This document shows, piece by piece, positions 1 through 13,480 of a stretch of 64,000 bases of DNA (position 1 is its first letter; each line of letters opens with the position of its first letter). The position numbers and the translations under genes are program-made. This DNA comes from Ailanthus altissimus. Its lineage: Eukaryota; Streptophyta; Magnoliopsida; Sapindales; Simaroubaceae. Under the pieces are notes generated by a model. The model saw nothing but the letters and a program-made list of their open reading frames with translations. It was not told where the DNA came from and did not search any database. The stretch is taken from NCBI GenBank assembly GCA_946807835.1, contig OX327684.1, positions 37,288,501 to 37,352,500 on the forward strand, read 5' to 3'.

Positions 1-56
1 TTATTATACAAACAATTAATTACCGTAATAGAGTAAACTCTAAATGAATTTATTCT

Positions 57-2472
57 TATTGGGATTTGTGCTTACGTGTCATCTTATAATGTATAAATAT
101 ATAGTGATTGTATTTATACAATTATTATTTCTAATAAAATCGTTAATATTATTTTTATTAACTGGTAAGATGCTTGTAACGTTTTAGACATTGTATGATC
201 TGAAGGAGTTCAGATTTGTCTAAAAGAGTTTAGACCAGAGCTAAGAGTTAGCAACGCTAATAGTTATAAACACTAAGAGTTAGTGGTACTAAGAGTTAGT
301 AAAATTTAATGAGTTAGAACCTTGTCTGAAATGGGACAATGACCTGAGAATATATTAGTAATGATATAGCTGCAATAAGTTGCAGATGGTGCTAAGAAAT
401 GTCATTATGCAAGTATGTTCTCAAACATAATGTTCCTGATCTAATTTCATCGATGCGGGTCTATCGGTGAAACCCATTAATATAGATTAGTGTATATCTA
501 TATCTGGATGGTCCAGATGGTTACTCTTAGAAAACTATGAGCTTAGTAGGAAGCTCGTATAGAGATGCAGGTATTCCGTAAGGATTGGATATTGAACAGA
601 CTCACGAAGACATCCAATAGACATCTCATAAAGCCGTCAATGGAATGTCTTCCGAGTTGAGTAGTATTTGTGGTCCTTTGACCTGAGCGCCACGGTGGGC
701 TTGTGAGTGATCCACCATACTTTGGTTCCACACATGTCAGAAACCTTTCATGGTCTGACCACTGGGTGTCGCTGGGTATGGTTCGATGCTCATGGAGTTC
801 GTTGTGCGTAGATATGGGATCCATCAACTCATATGAGTGGGTTGTATATCCTAATACTCTGAGATTGTATTTCAGAAAGTCGTGTGGCCGCAAGCATAAA
901 CCTCGGAAAAGATATTCCGGAGGAATAAACAATATCACAAAAATGTTTGTGGATATTGTTTTATGAAATATAAATCTGGATATAAGTTCGTGGTTAAGCA
1001 AATAGAGATTTGACGGTGATGATCTATATCTCTGCTCTTCAAGGATATAAATGATAGAAGGATTATACGAATATGTAATAACCTTAACTTGTATGGTCTA
1101 ACATGTTAATTTGTAATATGCGTAACGTGTGTGTGGGACATTGTTCACGGACGTATGGAGGAGCTCTATATGAAAAATTAGGTGTGGACCTAGAGAGTCT
1201 CACAATATGAAGTATACTCGTTGTGCACTGGGGTAGCGGATTGGATTGAATAGTTCGATCCAATAAATTTCAGCAAAAGAGAACGATTGTTTAAGGATCC
1301 ATCGGATTGTACATTTGTCAAGACTTAATTGTTAAGTACATCACTTAATTAATTAACAAGGGTTGTTAATTAATAGAATATTGACAAATGACAAAATTTG
1401 TTCCATGATTTGATTTTACTTTTTTACCATTTAACCATGGTAGTAAAAATTAGTAAGGTAAAAAGTAATTATTCAAAATTGTTTTGAATAATTAAATCAT
1501 ATATTATTATTATATTATTAGATAATATTATAATATATATAGATCATGGCATTATATTTTAATACAATGAGGAGCCTAGATGTTGGCCATTTAATTATCC
1601 ATTATAATTAAAGTAATTATAATTGTTAGGTAAAGATTAATTTTGGTGGCTATTATTCTAGTGGTTGGTTTAATTAATTCTAAATGGGAGACCAACAATA
1701 AAATTGGTGGAGCACTTCATTTTGTTTATTTTGTTTAATCAAAGTGTTGAATAAACAAAATGAATTTTGGCAGAACAATTGAATCATTCATTCAATTTTG
1801 GGAGAAGATTTTGACAATGGCAAGGAAGAGAGGTAAGAGAGAGTTTTGGTTTTTATTCTTTCAAGTGTTGAAAAAATAAACAAACTTCTCTTCATCTCCT
1901 TCTTTAATGGATGGCCAAAAATGAATGATATGTAAATGGAGAAAAAGATAATTATTTTGCAAAGAGTTGTTCAAAATAATTATCATATAGAAATTGTTTC
2001 TAAGATTAATATACAAGAGTTGTATGTTAAAGATTTTTAATTAATACAAGAGTTGTATAGAAAATATTTACCATCTCCATTTAAGAAACAAAAATTGTAT
2101 TCAAAAGAGTTTGAATACAAGTGCTGAAAATTCTAAATACTAAGTACCATTCTAGCTCCTTAATCCCACCAAAAGTTATGGACTAGAATTGTTCAACATA
2201 TACTTCAAGGTGAGCTCTTCACATGGATTATTGAAGAACTTGAAGAATTTGTAAAGCTACCTTCATTAGGTGAGTATTTTACATTATGTTTTTAGTACAA
2301 TATTGTTCATCATATATATTTTGTATAATTGTTATACTTGTGCATATATATGATATATGTTGAATTTGTTAAAATGGGTGTATTTTGTAACATGCTTCCG
2401 CTGCGCATATGGTAATTTTTGAAATTACGCATACACTCGTATAATCACACACTCTATGATAAACACCCAACA
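57..2472 (-). mobile_element. Solo LTR, 2.4-kb LTR family, copy 1
   Basis: This segment is the reverse complement of 43155-45653 and resembles 48408-51167. Its ends are TG..CA type: in element sense it begins TGTTGGGTG (at 2472) and ends CCCAATA, one change from the CCCAACA of copy 2. It is flanked by a perfect 5-bp target duplication, ATTCT at 52-56 and 2473-2477. No primer-binding site, polypurine tract, gag or pol lies beside it, so a solo LTR left by LTR-LTR recombination is the simplest reading. It contains short direct repeats built on 'ctaagagttag' (about 235-310). A 152-codon open frame (543-1001, minus) overlaps a block also found in copies 2 and 3, but it is probably not a gene. The first 51 bases of the window are flanking DNA. 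Confidence 0.85.
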
Positions 2473-2477
2473 ATTCT

Positions 2478-3955
2478 ACCTTATTATAGAGCATCTACGA
2501 ATTCTAGAATAAAAATAATAGCTCTAAGAAATGATTAGAATTAGTAAAATACTTACTTTAGATTTAGATCCAAGTAGTACAACAAATACAATTTTTTTAA
2601 AAATAATTAATAAAAAAATACTTCCCTCAATCCCTACCCGCCTTAAATCATGGGTATGGAGCCAACCTCGCTTTACATCATAGGGGAAGATCGGTTGAGA
2701 ATCCTCTGAGGCTTGTTGTCACTAATGAGAAAAACTCTTTAAGATACTTTCACGGCTCCCTTCGTCAGCCTCTTGTTGAGATTGAAACAGTGTCACATGA
2801 ACTAAATCATGACACTGAATATGAATATTTGCTCGAGAAAAAAGAAGTTTTGAAAATTAAAAACGCTATCTATTTTTCTTATTCTTAGGCAAGCAGTTGC
2901 TCGATCAGGGTTCTTTGGCTTAAATTGCCAAAGCCATGACTTTAAGGAACGTTTATCCAAAGCGTTCAATCCTAATAGCCAAGCTTTCTCCACAATGATA
3001 CAGAAAATCTCCGGATTTGAGTATGATTGCTTTCTCTTCAGCTTCAACTCTACTAGTTTGCCTCATCAGCAATAAATAAACCTTCTCATAATACTCAATT
3101 TCAGTCTTTGTTCTATAATCTGAAGTTATAGCATAGTTCAATAAAGAATGCGTGAGATAAATTCTAGGCGCCATGAAAAGAATCCAAGTAGTAAATAAAA
3201 AGTCGTTTTGGAAAAGTGTAAGGGAAGTAAAACCGAGACTACATTCGGGGCAAGCCATCTCATTTGAATCAGGACAAGCCCAACTTCTTTGCTTTGATTT
3301 TATTCTTGAGAACCTGAAACTAAGAAAGAGCCAAAAACCAGCTCAAAGTTGTTCAAGAAACTACAATTATTGGAACCAAAGCGCCCACCTAGAAACTTCG
3401 CCTCCCCCACTTCAAAATGCCACACCACGATCAACAACAAGGAAAGCCACGTCAGATCTCAACAGGCTGCTATAGAGGCTTCACTATAAGATCAGAGAGT
3501 GGATTCCTACAATAGACATTTTTCCTGATTTCTCTTTTAGGGTAACTTCGAAGGGTAGGAAAGGAAAAAAAAAAAAGAAACACTGCTATTAAAAATAAAT
3601 AAAAAATATCATATCATTCAAGATGGTTGTCATAGCACTCTAATAGGTAGCATCAGCATAAGTTGCTTTTATTCGACTTTCTCTTACATTCTTAGCTTTT
3701 ATTCGGCTTTCTCTTACATTCTTGCCCATTCATATTCCACAGATTCTATTGACAGAAGATATGAGAAAAAACAGATGAGATGGGACATAAAGGCCACCGA
3801 GTGGCAAGGGGCCACGGCTTTTATTTTAAAGGAAAGAGCCTACCGCGAACTTCACCCGACAATCGCTCGAATGTTCCCCTAACCCAACCCAAGAATGAGC
3901 TAGAGGGAACCGTAGGATGGGGAATGTCTACGTCTTGTCGTAAGGCTCATTTTTA
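2478..3955. other. Block of unusual composition, possible organelle-derived DNA, left part
   Basis: No gene is recognised. From about 2640 the sequence is less AT-rich than its surroundings and has several overlapping short open frames on both strands (2802-3047 and 2953-3258 minus, 3173-3475 plus). The texture resembles plant mitochondrial intergenic DNA, but I matched no mitochondrial gene, so a NUMT is only a suggestion. A 30-bp direct tandem repeat sits at 3665-3694 and 3695-3724 (one mismatch). The block continues at 6476 beyond a CACTA insertion. Confidence 0.35.
3665..3724. repeat. Two-copy 30-bp tandem repeat
   Basis: Two adjacent copies of a 30-bp unit starting gcttttattcg. They differ at one position in the first half and near the end. 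There is no coding context. Confidence 0.8.
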
Positions 3956-3958
3956 GTT

Positions 3959-6472
3959 CACTACTACAAAAATAGCCTTCATTGACTCTAAGTTAGCGTC
4001 AGTAAAGGGTTTCACTAACACTATTTCATAGTGTCAGTGTTACTCAAGCCAGAAATTTACTGACACTATATATAGTGTCAGTGAATTATTTATAGCATAA
4101 CATTAATAAATCGTTGACATCATGGTATCAGTGAATTACTAATACTATAGTATCAATAAATTTCTGAAATCGTATTATCAGTAAATCGTTGACACTTTAG
4201 TATCAAAGATTTTATATTTAATTTAAAGTATTTTTTTAATAATTTTAAATTTGACTTATTAGACTAGAAATTAAATTTATTTATAAACTACTAATCCATA
4301 CATAAATAGCAGCTTTAAATAAATATAAATTTTATTTATTTATTTATAAATAAAACTACAATTGTAAAACCATCATAACTAAGTTTCAGAAACTATACAA
4401 AGTACTTCAAATTAAATCTTAAAAGACTAAAATAGTTCCATAAGAAAAAACAAGGAAATGACATATGTAAATTATAGAGTATGTTATCCCGCCAAAGCCA
4501 TAAAATAACAAAGCTCCTGTAGTGAAGAAACTTTATCCAACCAATTACCATAAACATTATCGAGCAATGTAGTAGGCATTTCACAATTTTCTTCCGATAT
4601 AGTCTTACAGGTAAGTTGATTCTTAACACTTTAAAAATAACTAGCATTGCCACATTTTTATCAGCAAGGATGACCGGACCAAATTCCCAGCCTTTACTAG
4701 ATACAACATAATCTACTCTAGAGGTAATCTACTCTGAAGATAACCTCCTGCATATGACATTCATTGATTTAGGTTAAAAAAAAGCTATTGCAAAAAAACT
4801 AATGAAACAATTAAAATTAATCAACAATTACAAATGGGAACCATTAAATCAATTATTATTGAGGTGAGTGAGTGACTCTAGAAGAACTATTTTGTACTAA
4901 TCTATTAAATGAGAACTTTCCTATGCAAAGTAATTATTTCCCAGCCTATAACCATTGGTCAAATTTCATAATTATTTTGTACCAATCTAGAAGATCTGAG
5001 GCTACAATCTATATGTAGTTTGAAAACTCTATATGTTTAGTTTCAATAGAATTTTTCGGAAGTAAATTTGGAACACCCTATAAAAAGTTATTTTAGAAAA
5101 ACTGCAAGAAGGTCAAAAATAGTGTAAACCTACCGATGTAAGTATAAGAGCTGCGACTTTCCAAATTTATGACTTTTTGCAATAAACCTATATGGGAAAA
5201 TGATATACCATTAGAAATATTATTGATTCAAGAATGCAATGCAATTTACGATCCTCAATTCAAAGTTTGGTAGAGAAAGTTATGACTTCATAAATGCTGA
5301 AATGTCAGAAGGTACTTAAGCCTATATCATCACTAAGCTTTTTTAAGAAGAGGCATCCTTCATTTTTTAACATCATAACTAGGTTGCAAATCTGAAATTT
5401 TATCATCACTGGAAATCAAACCATTAATAAAACTTCATTATTAAGGGATAAAAAGGTGTTTGACTTAATGCAATCATGCATTATATAGATTTAACAAGTC
5501 ATGGATCAAGGTAATCAAAAAAATTCTAAAGCACAAAACAATCTAACAAAATCGAAGAAATTTACAAAATAAAAATGAAGAACACTCATAAGCTTAATGG
5601 CAACCTCTTTATTTGTCTAGATATTAGTTCCTAACATAATAGTTCAATCACCAATTACATTAAGCAAGAGACAACAAAGCCATTAAAATAATAATAAAAT
5701 TCAAAATTACAAAAATAAATTAAACGAACCAAGATAGGTCTCCCCAAATGACCTACTTTCGATCTTCTAACCCAACTGAAATTTATTCCCAACACATGGC
5801 TCCATCAACAAGGTTAGACTTGAAACCCTAGCTCTATCAATGAAGCTCTAAACTAAAAATTTTGAAATTATCAAAAACTTCAACAATTAAATAAACTAAT
5901 TATCAAGAAAAATGACACTTTCCGTCGATTCAACCGCACCAACAACCAATAAAAGCCACAAGTCAAAAAACAAACTTATGGAGGAAGATAAATTTGAAGA
6001 TCTAAGATTTCCATTTCCTTCTAAAATTAAGTAGAGAATTAGAACAAAGAGAATAAGAACAACAACAACGAATATCAGCTAAGTCAATTTGAAGAAGAAT
6101 GAAAAGACTCTAGGGTTATTAAGATTGCGCTCATGTTTTACGCCTAAAACGACAGTGTTTACTTTATTCTTTTAATAAAAACTTTTAATCCAAAATGACG
6201 TCGTTTTAGATATTATATTAATTTTTATATATTTAAAATATTTTCAATAATCAACTTTTTTATATAAAAATAAAAATTATTATTTCATTGACACCATAGT
6301 CTTAATAATTTATTGACACTTTATATTTTTGATACCATAGTATCAATAATTCACTGACATTTCATATTTTTGATACCATGGTATCAACAGTTCACTGACA
6401 CTTCTCTTCACTGACACTATTTAGAAAAGTGTCAGTAGTATGGTGTCAGTGAAACCCCTTTTTGTAGTAGTG
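3959..6472. mobile_element. Non-autonomous CACTA (En/Spm) transposon
   Basis: The ends are perfect 14-bp inverted repeats, CACTACTACAAAAA at 3959 and its complement ending at 6472. They are flanked by a 3-bp target duplication GTT (3956-3958 and 6473-6475), the hallmark of CACTA elements. Subterminal regions (about 4000-4210 and 6285-6455) carry many copies of a 'gtgtcagtga / tcactgacac' motif in both orientations, the usual arrangement for transposase binding. The 2514-bp element has no transposase frame, so it would need a transposase in trans. It interrupts the unusual block on either side. Confidence 0.92.
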
Positions 6473-6475
6473 GTT

Positions 6476-8032
6476 ATGGGTCATAGGGTGGACTTCAAGC
6501 AAAAAGCTTTTTCTGATCAATGGTCGGATGAGTGATAGGCTGTTGAGGAGAGCTCTACATAATAAATGCATCTTCGGAGTAGTCAACTTGACAGTGATCA
6601 TCATTTTTGCTTTCAAATTTCTAGTTGGGCGTTTAAAACAGACAATGTTACCAGAAAACAGACTCTCTTTAGAACATAGTTTGTTAAGATAGTATGATGC
6701 ACTACTATGATAGAAAGTGGGATGGGACAAATGACCCCAAGTTTCCTAGTAAAACGCAAACACGTAACACCAATCCCATTCATCCTGGTCCAATCCGAAC
6801 GAAATGGACTATATTATATTATCACAATTGTTGCAAGAATTAGGCTTTCTTCAATCGAGAATACCTCTATTTTGGATTTATCTTCCTAAGGCAGCATCTC
6901 AATGTGATCAAAATCCCCAACCCTCGTATCTCTCTAGAAAAAACCCATCTTTCCTCAAAACAATAAGATGTCTTCTTTTTAGGATTTTCTTTGCAGCGTC
7001 CTTGGCTTTTGCTCCTAGAAAATAAACACAAGTTAAACCAAACGTTCAAAGGACGATTCCAACAGCATTTACCTTCAAAAGCAAGTTTACCTAAGTTATA
7101 GAGTTAACGTTGAGTACAGGACAGATACAAGTTTTCCCTACTAGAGTAAGGAATTGAAAAGACGCAAGAAAATGCCTTGCTACAACCTTGTCTGACCTTG
7201 AGATAGAGATAGCAGGTTGGATAATCATTAAAGACATTCTCTCCCTCTACTTTATTTTAATTTGACAGGGGCGAAGAATACCACTCTATCAATAACAAGA
7301 ATAAAGTAGCAATTCGATTTTAAATGGTTTGTAATAAGTGGTAGCCGCCCTTCATGCAGAGGAACGCGAAGTGAGTCGCTCTAGTCTCTGTCTGGCAAGT
7401 GGCTTGAGCTAAAAAGAAAGAGGTTTAACCAAATAGAGTTGGTTTTTCGGTCAAAATCTAAGCTCATTAGGTGCTCTCGGGCTTTGATCTCCCTTTCTGA
7501 TCTTTTTTATTCAAGTTTGGTAAATCAAAGTGTGCCCACCCCAAAGATCTCTAGCAATCCTCCTATGAAAAGAATGACACTTGCTTTCCTAAAGAATCAC
7601 TATATACACTTTACAATTATTTACTAAGCTCTTCAACACGAATTTCCTCTCTAGGTTACCCAGACCTTTTTTTCCAGAGGATGCAGGCTTTATCGAAAGG
7701 CTCGTGGCATTATTGGATTCGCTTGAAAACTAATGAAGATATTACTCCAGTCTTTCCATTCATTCCCAGTGGATCCTTCTTTTTTTCTCCCTAAGAATTG
7801 AACAAACTTTGCATTCTCTTCTTTTTCTTTCTATATGTCATTTTTATAAGCCTTTTTTTCCTATGGTACTGCTCTCACGGCCCTCACCGAAATAGTGCTT
7901 TACTCCTAGATGTCCAGTCAATGGAACGAACCTTGCATTCTCTTCTTTTTCTTTCTATATGTCATTCCTTTCTTTCTTATGGTACCACTCTCGCGGCCCG
8001 CACCGAAATAATGCTTTACCCCTAGATGTTCA
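6476..8032. other. Block of unusual composition, possible organelle-derived DNA, right part
   Basis: Continuation of the block left of the CACTA element; removing 3959-6472 and one GTT rejoins the two halves. It holds short overlapping open frames on both strands (6446-6730 minus, 6707-6889 and 6804-7025 plus) without a recognisable product. Mitochondrial origin is suspected from composition only. Confidence 0.3.
7796..8032. repeat. Two-copy tandem duplication, about 124 bp
   Basis: Copy 1 (7796-7919) and copy 2 (7920-8032) share long identical stretches, for example ttgcattctcttctttttct and the 'ctagatgt' end, with scattered substitutions and a short deletion in copy 2. Confidence 0.8.
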
Positions 8033-8572
8033 AACATAATTATGATAAAAGAGTCAAATTTTTTAACTATTATATACTACTACAAGTGTGAAGACAAAAA
8101 ATAAAAGAAACATAAATCCATAAATTTAAAATTATTACAATTTAATAAATTTGTGAAATTATAATCTTGCGTTAGATGTTTTTATCATAGTTAGCAAAAA
8201 CTCATTGTGATAATCTAACCAACACACGAGTATGCATAGATAAAACTCCAATTTATATTAATATTTTTTATTATTTTTAAAATCGAAAGAGAAGAAGCGA
8301 AAAAAATTAAAGCCATCTGGAAACATATTCTAACTTAAGATTATGTTTAGGAAATTTTCAACCAAAAAAAAAAGATTATGTTTAAGGAAAGTAGTTAACT
8401 AAATTTTCAACCAACTAAAGTGACTTTATTCAAGATCCTGAGGCAATTAAAAGTCTGATAGTGAGTTACTACAAAGAGCTGTTGGGAACATCTGCAAGGA
8501 CCAGAGAGCCCATTCAATAACAAATATTGGATAAAGGCTCTAAGCTTAAGGTGGAAGAAAGAGATATGCTCT

Positions 8573-11428
8573 TATAGTAACCAGTATCTACAATCGGTAA
8601 GAATAAGTATTTATATATATATATATACATATTTTATTTGTATGTGGGTGATACTCGATTTATATATTATTATTAGTAGTGTTTGTATAGATTAAGGACA
8701 TACTATTAGTATCGGGTTTATTTGCAAGACTTTAAATTTATTTTAGGGACTAAATTATAATACTTTAAAAGTTTTGGGAGCAAATTTGTAAATACTAAAA
8801 ATTAGCCTCTTAGTATAAAAATACACATTTGAAAACCTAATTCACTCATTTTGGTCGAGCTACCTCTTTTAGACTGAGAAAAGAGAGAGAAAAAAAGGGG
8901 AGAGAAAGAGAAGAAGAAGAAAAAGAAGAAGAAAAAAGTTAGAGTTTAAACTTTAAGAGGTATATTATAACCCTTTCTTAGTTTCTTGGTGTTAAATTAG
9001 TTAATTCCTTTAAGTTTTGATTTCTAAAAATATGTATTATTGAGGATTTGATGTGTATTTCGTAAGATATTGTGAGAATTGATGATGATCTATGTAAGAT
9101 AGTTTGATAAATTATGATGAATTGCAGAATTTCTACTTGATAGTCACTTGATCCAAGAATTTTATAAATTGTTGTGATTTGATTCTGGTTTTGAATTTTG
9201 AGTATATGAAATTAAACATGATTAGAATCATTTGAGACTTTGAATCGATTGAAAATCCCGAAATTGAATTTGTAGTGAATTTACCAAAATGACCCTAAAA
9301 TTCTAGAAATTTTCTATATTAACAGTATGATACAGAGACAAACAATTTTTGATCTACTAAATTATCTTCAAAAATTATGAATTTATATAATATGATAATT
9401 TTATATGTCCAATATGATATACTCAAAATTAAGAATTTAGATCAATGTGGTTAAATTGTTATGATTTTCTAAAGAGTGTCAGCTCATTGCAGTATTTGAT
9501 TAACAGATTTTTAAAGTTATGGAATAAAATAGTTTTAAAATACTTTTGGTAGGGATTTTGAAGTAAAATATTTATCATGGATTGAAATATGTATCAAGAG
9601 TAATTCTGTGATATTTTATAATTTTTTAGTTAGCATTTGATTTTATACAATTATGAGACTGAATACTGTTCAGTAAATATCTTGATCCTGCTAGAATAAT
9701 AGTTTGGATTTAATGGTGTTTATGAAATGGAATGTGTAAGAATTATTATATAATATTCTTATATAAGAAAGATATATGAGTAACGAAAGATATATTCTGA
9801 TTTTAGAGTAATTGGATATCATTTGGTGTATAAGAAAATTTTGTTAAGTGTAAGTGGTCAGAATGACAGGTTTTGAAAAATCAAATAATTAGACCAATTC
9901 GATATAATAAGTGCAATATGTGTACTTTTGTAAGCTATTTAAAGTATTTTGTGTGAATTTTGAGGCTTATGAAAGGATTAATCTCCATTGATAGGTTAAG
10001 GAGAATTAAGCCTTGTAGCCGAAAGTGTTAAGAGGTAAGTATACTAGACTTTTTACTGAAATCACAATAAACATAGTAATTGTTATGTATCATTTTGTAA
10101 ATGTGGTTAGGAATATATTTATGTTATGTCAAAGTATATTTTGATATGAAATGTGAAGACATGTGTTTATGAATGTGAGTATGGACGTACATGACATATA
10201 TGTGTTTTTGAAAGTGAGTTTTCAAAGTGAAATGTGTTTAACAAAGAGAGCTTTTGAAGTGTAATATGTCCATGAGAAACATTTTGTGTTTTGAGGATGC
10301 TTGAACTCACTGTTAACTTAGTAGGCATTTTATATGATTTGGGGAGCTTTTATGTGTGGCATTTCCTTCGGGATTGGTATATATTATGTGTTCTGTATGT
10401 AGGGAGAATCCTATTGATACCTAAAGGAAGTGTGAGTCATCACATTCGTGTGGTGGCGTATTGGTGCATGTGAGAGGACTCACCGATGATCAAGGTGAGG
10501 GTTTGGCTCTTACCTTCGAGCTTGAGCATTATATATGTGTAATTTAAACCTCACTTGTACTATTTCTCTCATACGGTATGTCACCTACGAGTGACATTTG
10601 GCTCATTATGTGATATGTGATGTGTAAGTCCTACTAAGTAGTAGTTGAGTGATGGTATTCCTGTAATATATTTTGAAAGAATATGTAAGCGCTTACATGA
10701 CTTGTGATTTGATAAGATTATGATTTTGATTAATCACAGCATATCATACATATATATTGTGTATATATATATATATATGTATTTGTATTTGATATATAAA
10801 AAATTAGTATGCTTACTGAGTTTTATACTCATTATAGTTTATGGTGATTTCAGGTAAATAAGGTACATGTGTGCTTAGCGGATTTGGCAAGGCTTCTGCT
10901 GTTCCTTGGGTTCCCTAAATTGCTAGGTTGCTGAGTGTTTCATTTGGGGGCATGTGGGATAAGATATTTGATTTGTCCCTATTGAATAAATACTTATGTA
11001 TTATTTTATTGTGTGTGGTTGGATTTAGTTTAGGTTTCACCAAGTGTGGTTATGGATTGATTTTAAGTAAACATTTACAATGAATATATTCTGGGCTTCC
11101 AGTAATAAAGTTGCTACTGGTGACATAATAGAGTGTTAATCTCTGAGAAAACTCTGCGTATCTCCAGTTTACTAATTGTCCAAGTTATAATTCAATTGTT
11201 ATAATTATGAAAGAAATTGAAATGAATGTTTAAATATTGTTAATAGAAGTTTATGTTTATATGTTAGGTTATGGGTTGATTTTAGTGTTAAACTTACTAG
11301 CAACTTGCTAAAGATTCCTATGTTGAATTAAAGTTTGAAATTTTATGTAATATTATTTATAAGTACACATACATTGAATGAATGTAAGTGATGTCATGTG
11401 TCGGATCTTTTGGGTCTGGGGCGTGACA
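8573..11428. mobile_element. Solo-LTR-like insertion inside the LINE
   Basis: A 2856-bp insertion flanked by a 5-bp target duplication GCTCT (8568-8572 and 11429-11433). Its right end is ..GGGGCGTGACA, a common Gypsy LTR terminus (it also ends the LTR at 59442-59913). The left end begins TATAGTAACC where TG would be expected, consistent with one G-to-A change. No gag, pol, primer site or polypurine tract for an internal region is seen, so a solo LTR is likelier than a full element. It contains a long purine run (about 8875-8945) and AT dinucleotide tracts near 8606 and 10755. LTR orientation is uncertain. Confidence 0.7.
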
Positions 11429-13480
11429 GCTCTACACTCTCATATCTGACCAAGAAGTTAAGGAAGCTATATTCAGCATCAACAGGGACAAAGTTCCTGG
11501 ACCTGATGGATACAACAGTCTATTTTTTCAAAAATGTTGGAATGCATTAGCAAAAAAGTCACTGAAGTTGTGCAACATTTCTTCTCAACAGGTCAGATCT
11601 ATTATCTTGTTAATTCAATTGCCATCACTTTAGTCCTAAAAGTGTCTAACCCTAATGGCTTAGGTGACTACAGACCAATAGCGTGTTGCACTGTGCTGTA
11701 CAAATGTATTATCAAAATTATAACCTTCAAACTGAGGAAGGTTATTGGCTATCTGGTTTGCCCAAGTCAATCAGCCTTTATCCCTCATAAAAAAATAATA
11801 GATAATGTCCTCTTGGCTCATGAATTAGTGAAGGGGTATGACAGAAAAAATGGGGTTCCTAGTTGTGCTCTCAAAATTGATTTGCAAAAGGCCTATGATT
11901 TAGTTTGTTGGGATTTCTTAGAAGAAGTTCTAATTGGTCTTAATTTTCTATATTCCTTCATCCGGCTAATCATGTGTTGTGTTAGAACAAGTATGTTCTC
12001 TGTGATGGTAAATGGTACCTCGAAAGGTTTTTTTTCGGAAAAGAAAGGCTTGAGACAAGGGGATCCAATGTCTCTTTTGTTATTTGTCCTTGCTATGGGG
12101 TATCTCAGTAGAAGTCTTAATAGTATTCCAGAAGAAAACTTTACCTTTCATAAAGGATGCAAAAGATTGAAGCTGAACCATTTGATCTTTGCTGATGATT
12201 TGCTACTTTTCTCTCATGGCGATACCAGTTCCATTAGCCACTTCAACAATGTCTTAGAAGATTTTTACAAGACATCTGGTCTGAAATTAAATGTGAACAA
12301 GAGCTCCATATTTTTTGGACACGTTACTGGCCACACTAAAGATGCAATTTTACATTTGACTCAATTTCAACATGGAGAACTACCGGTCAAATATATTGGT
12401 GTCCCTTTAATCTCTAGGAGACTAAAGAAAGAGCATTGTCAAGATCTGATCAGTAAAATGACAGCAAGAATTTTTAATTGGGCGGCTAAGAAACTCTTCT
12501 ATGCAGGGCATCTTTAACTGCTAAACTCTGTCTTAATGAGTATGCATATGTATTGGTGCTCTATTTTTGTCCTCCCAAAAATAGTTATAAAGGAAGTGGA
12601 AGGTATATGTAGAAAATTCGTATGGCATGGTCCTGACTCTCAGAAAACAAGAGGCTTAGTTGCTTGGTCTCAAGTTTGCAAGCATAAGAGTGAATGGGGA
12701 TTAGGCATAAAATCTATACATACTTATAATCAAGCAGCAATGATTAAACATATTTGGGAGCTTCTAGCAGTTAAATCCTCCCTATGGGCTCGGTGGGTAA
12801 TTGATAACAAGCTTAGAAGACTGAGCTTTTGGGGTATCACAAAATCAATTGAAGTCAGTTAGGTTTAGCGGAATCTCCTGCAATATAGAAACCAAGCAAA
12901 AAAGTTTTTTGGCTATGAATTGAGAAATGGCTCTAATGTTTCCTTTTGGTATGATCCATGGATGCAGGGTATTTTTTTATTAGACAAACTTCCTCATATA
13001 AATATTGGGGACTCTGATATTCCAGGTTATGCAAAAGTTAAGGACCTCTAGCGCAATGGGGTTTGGAATTTACCAGATCCAATGAATGTACACACTGCCC
13101 AAGCTTGGGAATTTATCCACTCACACTTCTCTATTACTTCTTGTGAAGACAAGATAATTTGGACTAGTTGCTCCAACAGAAAATTCTCTATTGCTAATGC
13201 ATGTCAAAACTTATCAGAGACAGGTGCTAAGGTTGTGTGGTATAAACTACTATGGGGTCCTTAATGTATCTCCAAACATAATTTTATCACATGACTAGCC
13301 TTGAAGGACAAATTATCTACAAAAAGCAAATTGGCAAAATAGAGTCTTGTTCTTAATCCAAATTGCCCATTGTGTGGAAGTGGCATTGAGATGGTATAAC
13401 ATTTATTTTTTGATTGCACATTTTCTAGTAGTGTCTGGAAAATGATCCTAGTGGCCTATCAAATCCAGAGACGCTCTGTC
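11429..13480 (+). pseudogene. LINE reverse transcriptase and zf-RVT domain, decayed
   Basis: The frame begins with residues typical of the start of L1 reverse transcriptase (KVPGPDGYN), followed by DYRPIACCTVLYK, the palm segment ALKIDLQKAYD, GLRQGDP and the catalytic FADD motif near 12190. The frame is open from 11534 to 12517, then stops; the following segment (12536-12862) continues the domain in another frame. A zf-RVT domain at about 13082-13420 retains CPLC and a later H..F.C pattern but has several stops. It would have copied LINE RNA at the insertion site and is no longer functional. The same domain type recurs at 57540-58540 on the minus strand. Confidence 0.88.

Noticed and set aside
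543..1001. 152-codon frame as a gene
   Set aside because: It lies inside a solo LTR, and the equivalents in the other copies are broken at different places.
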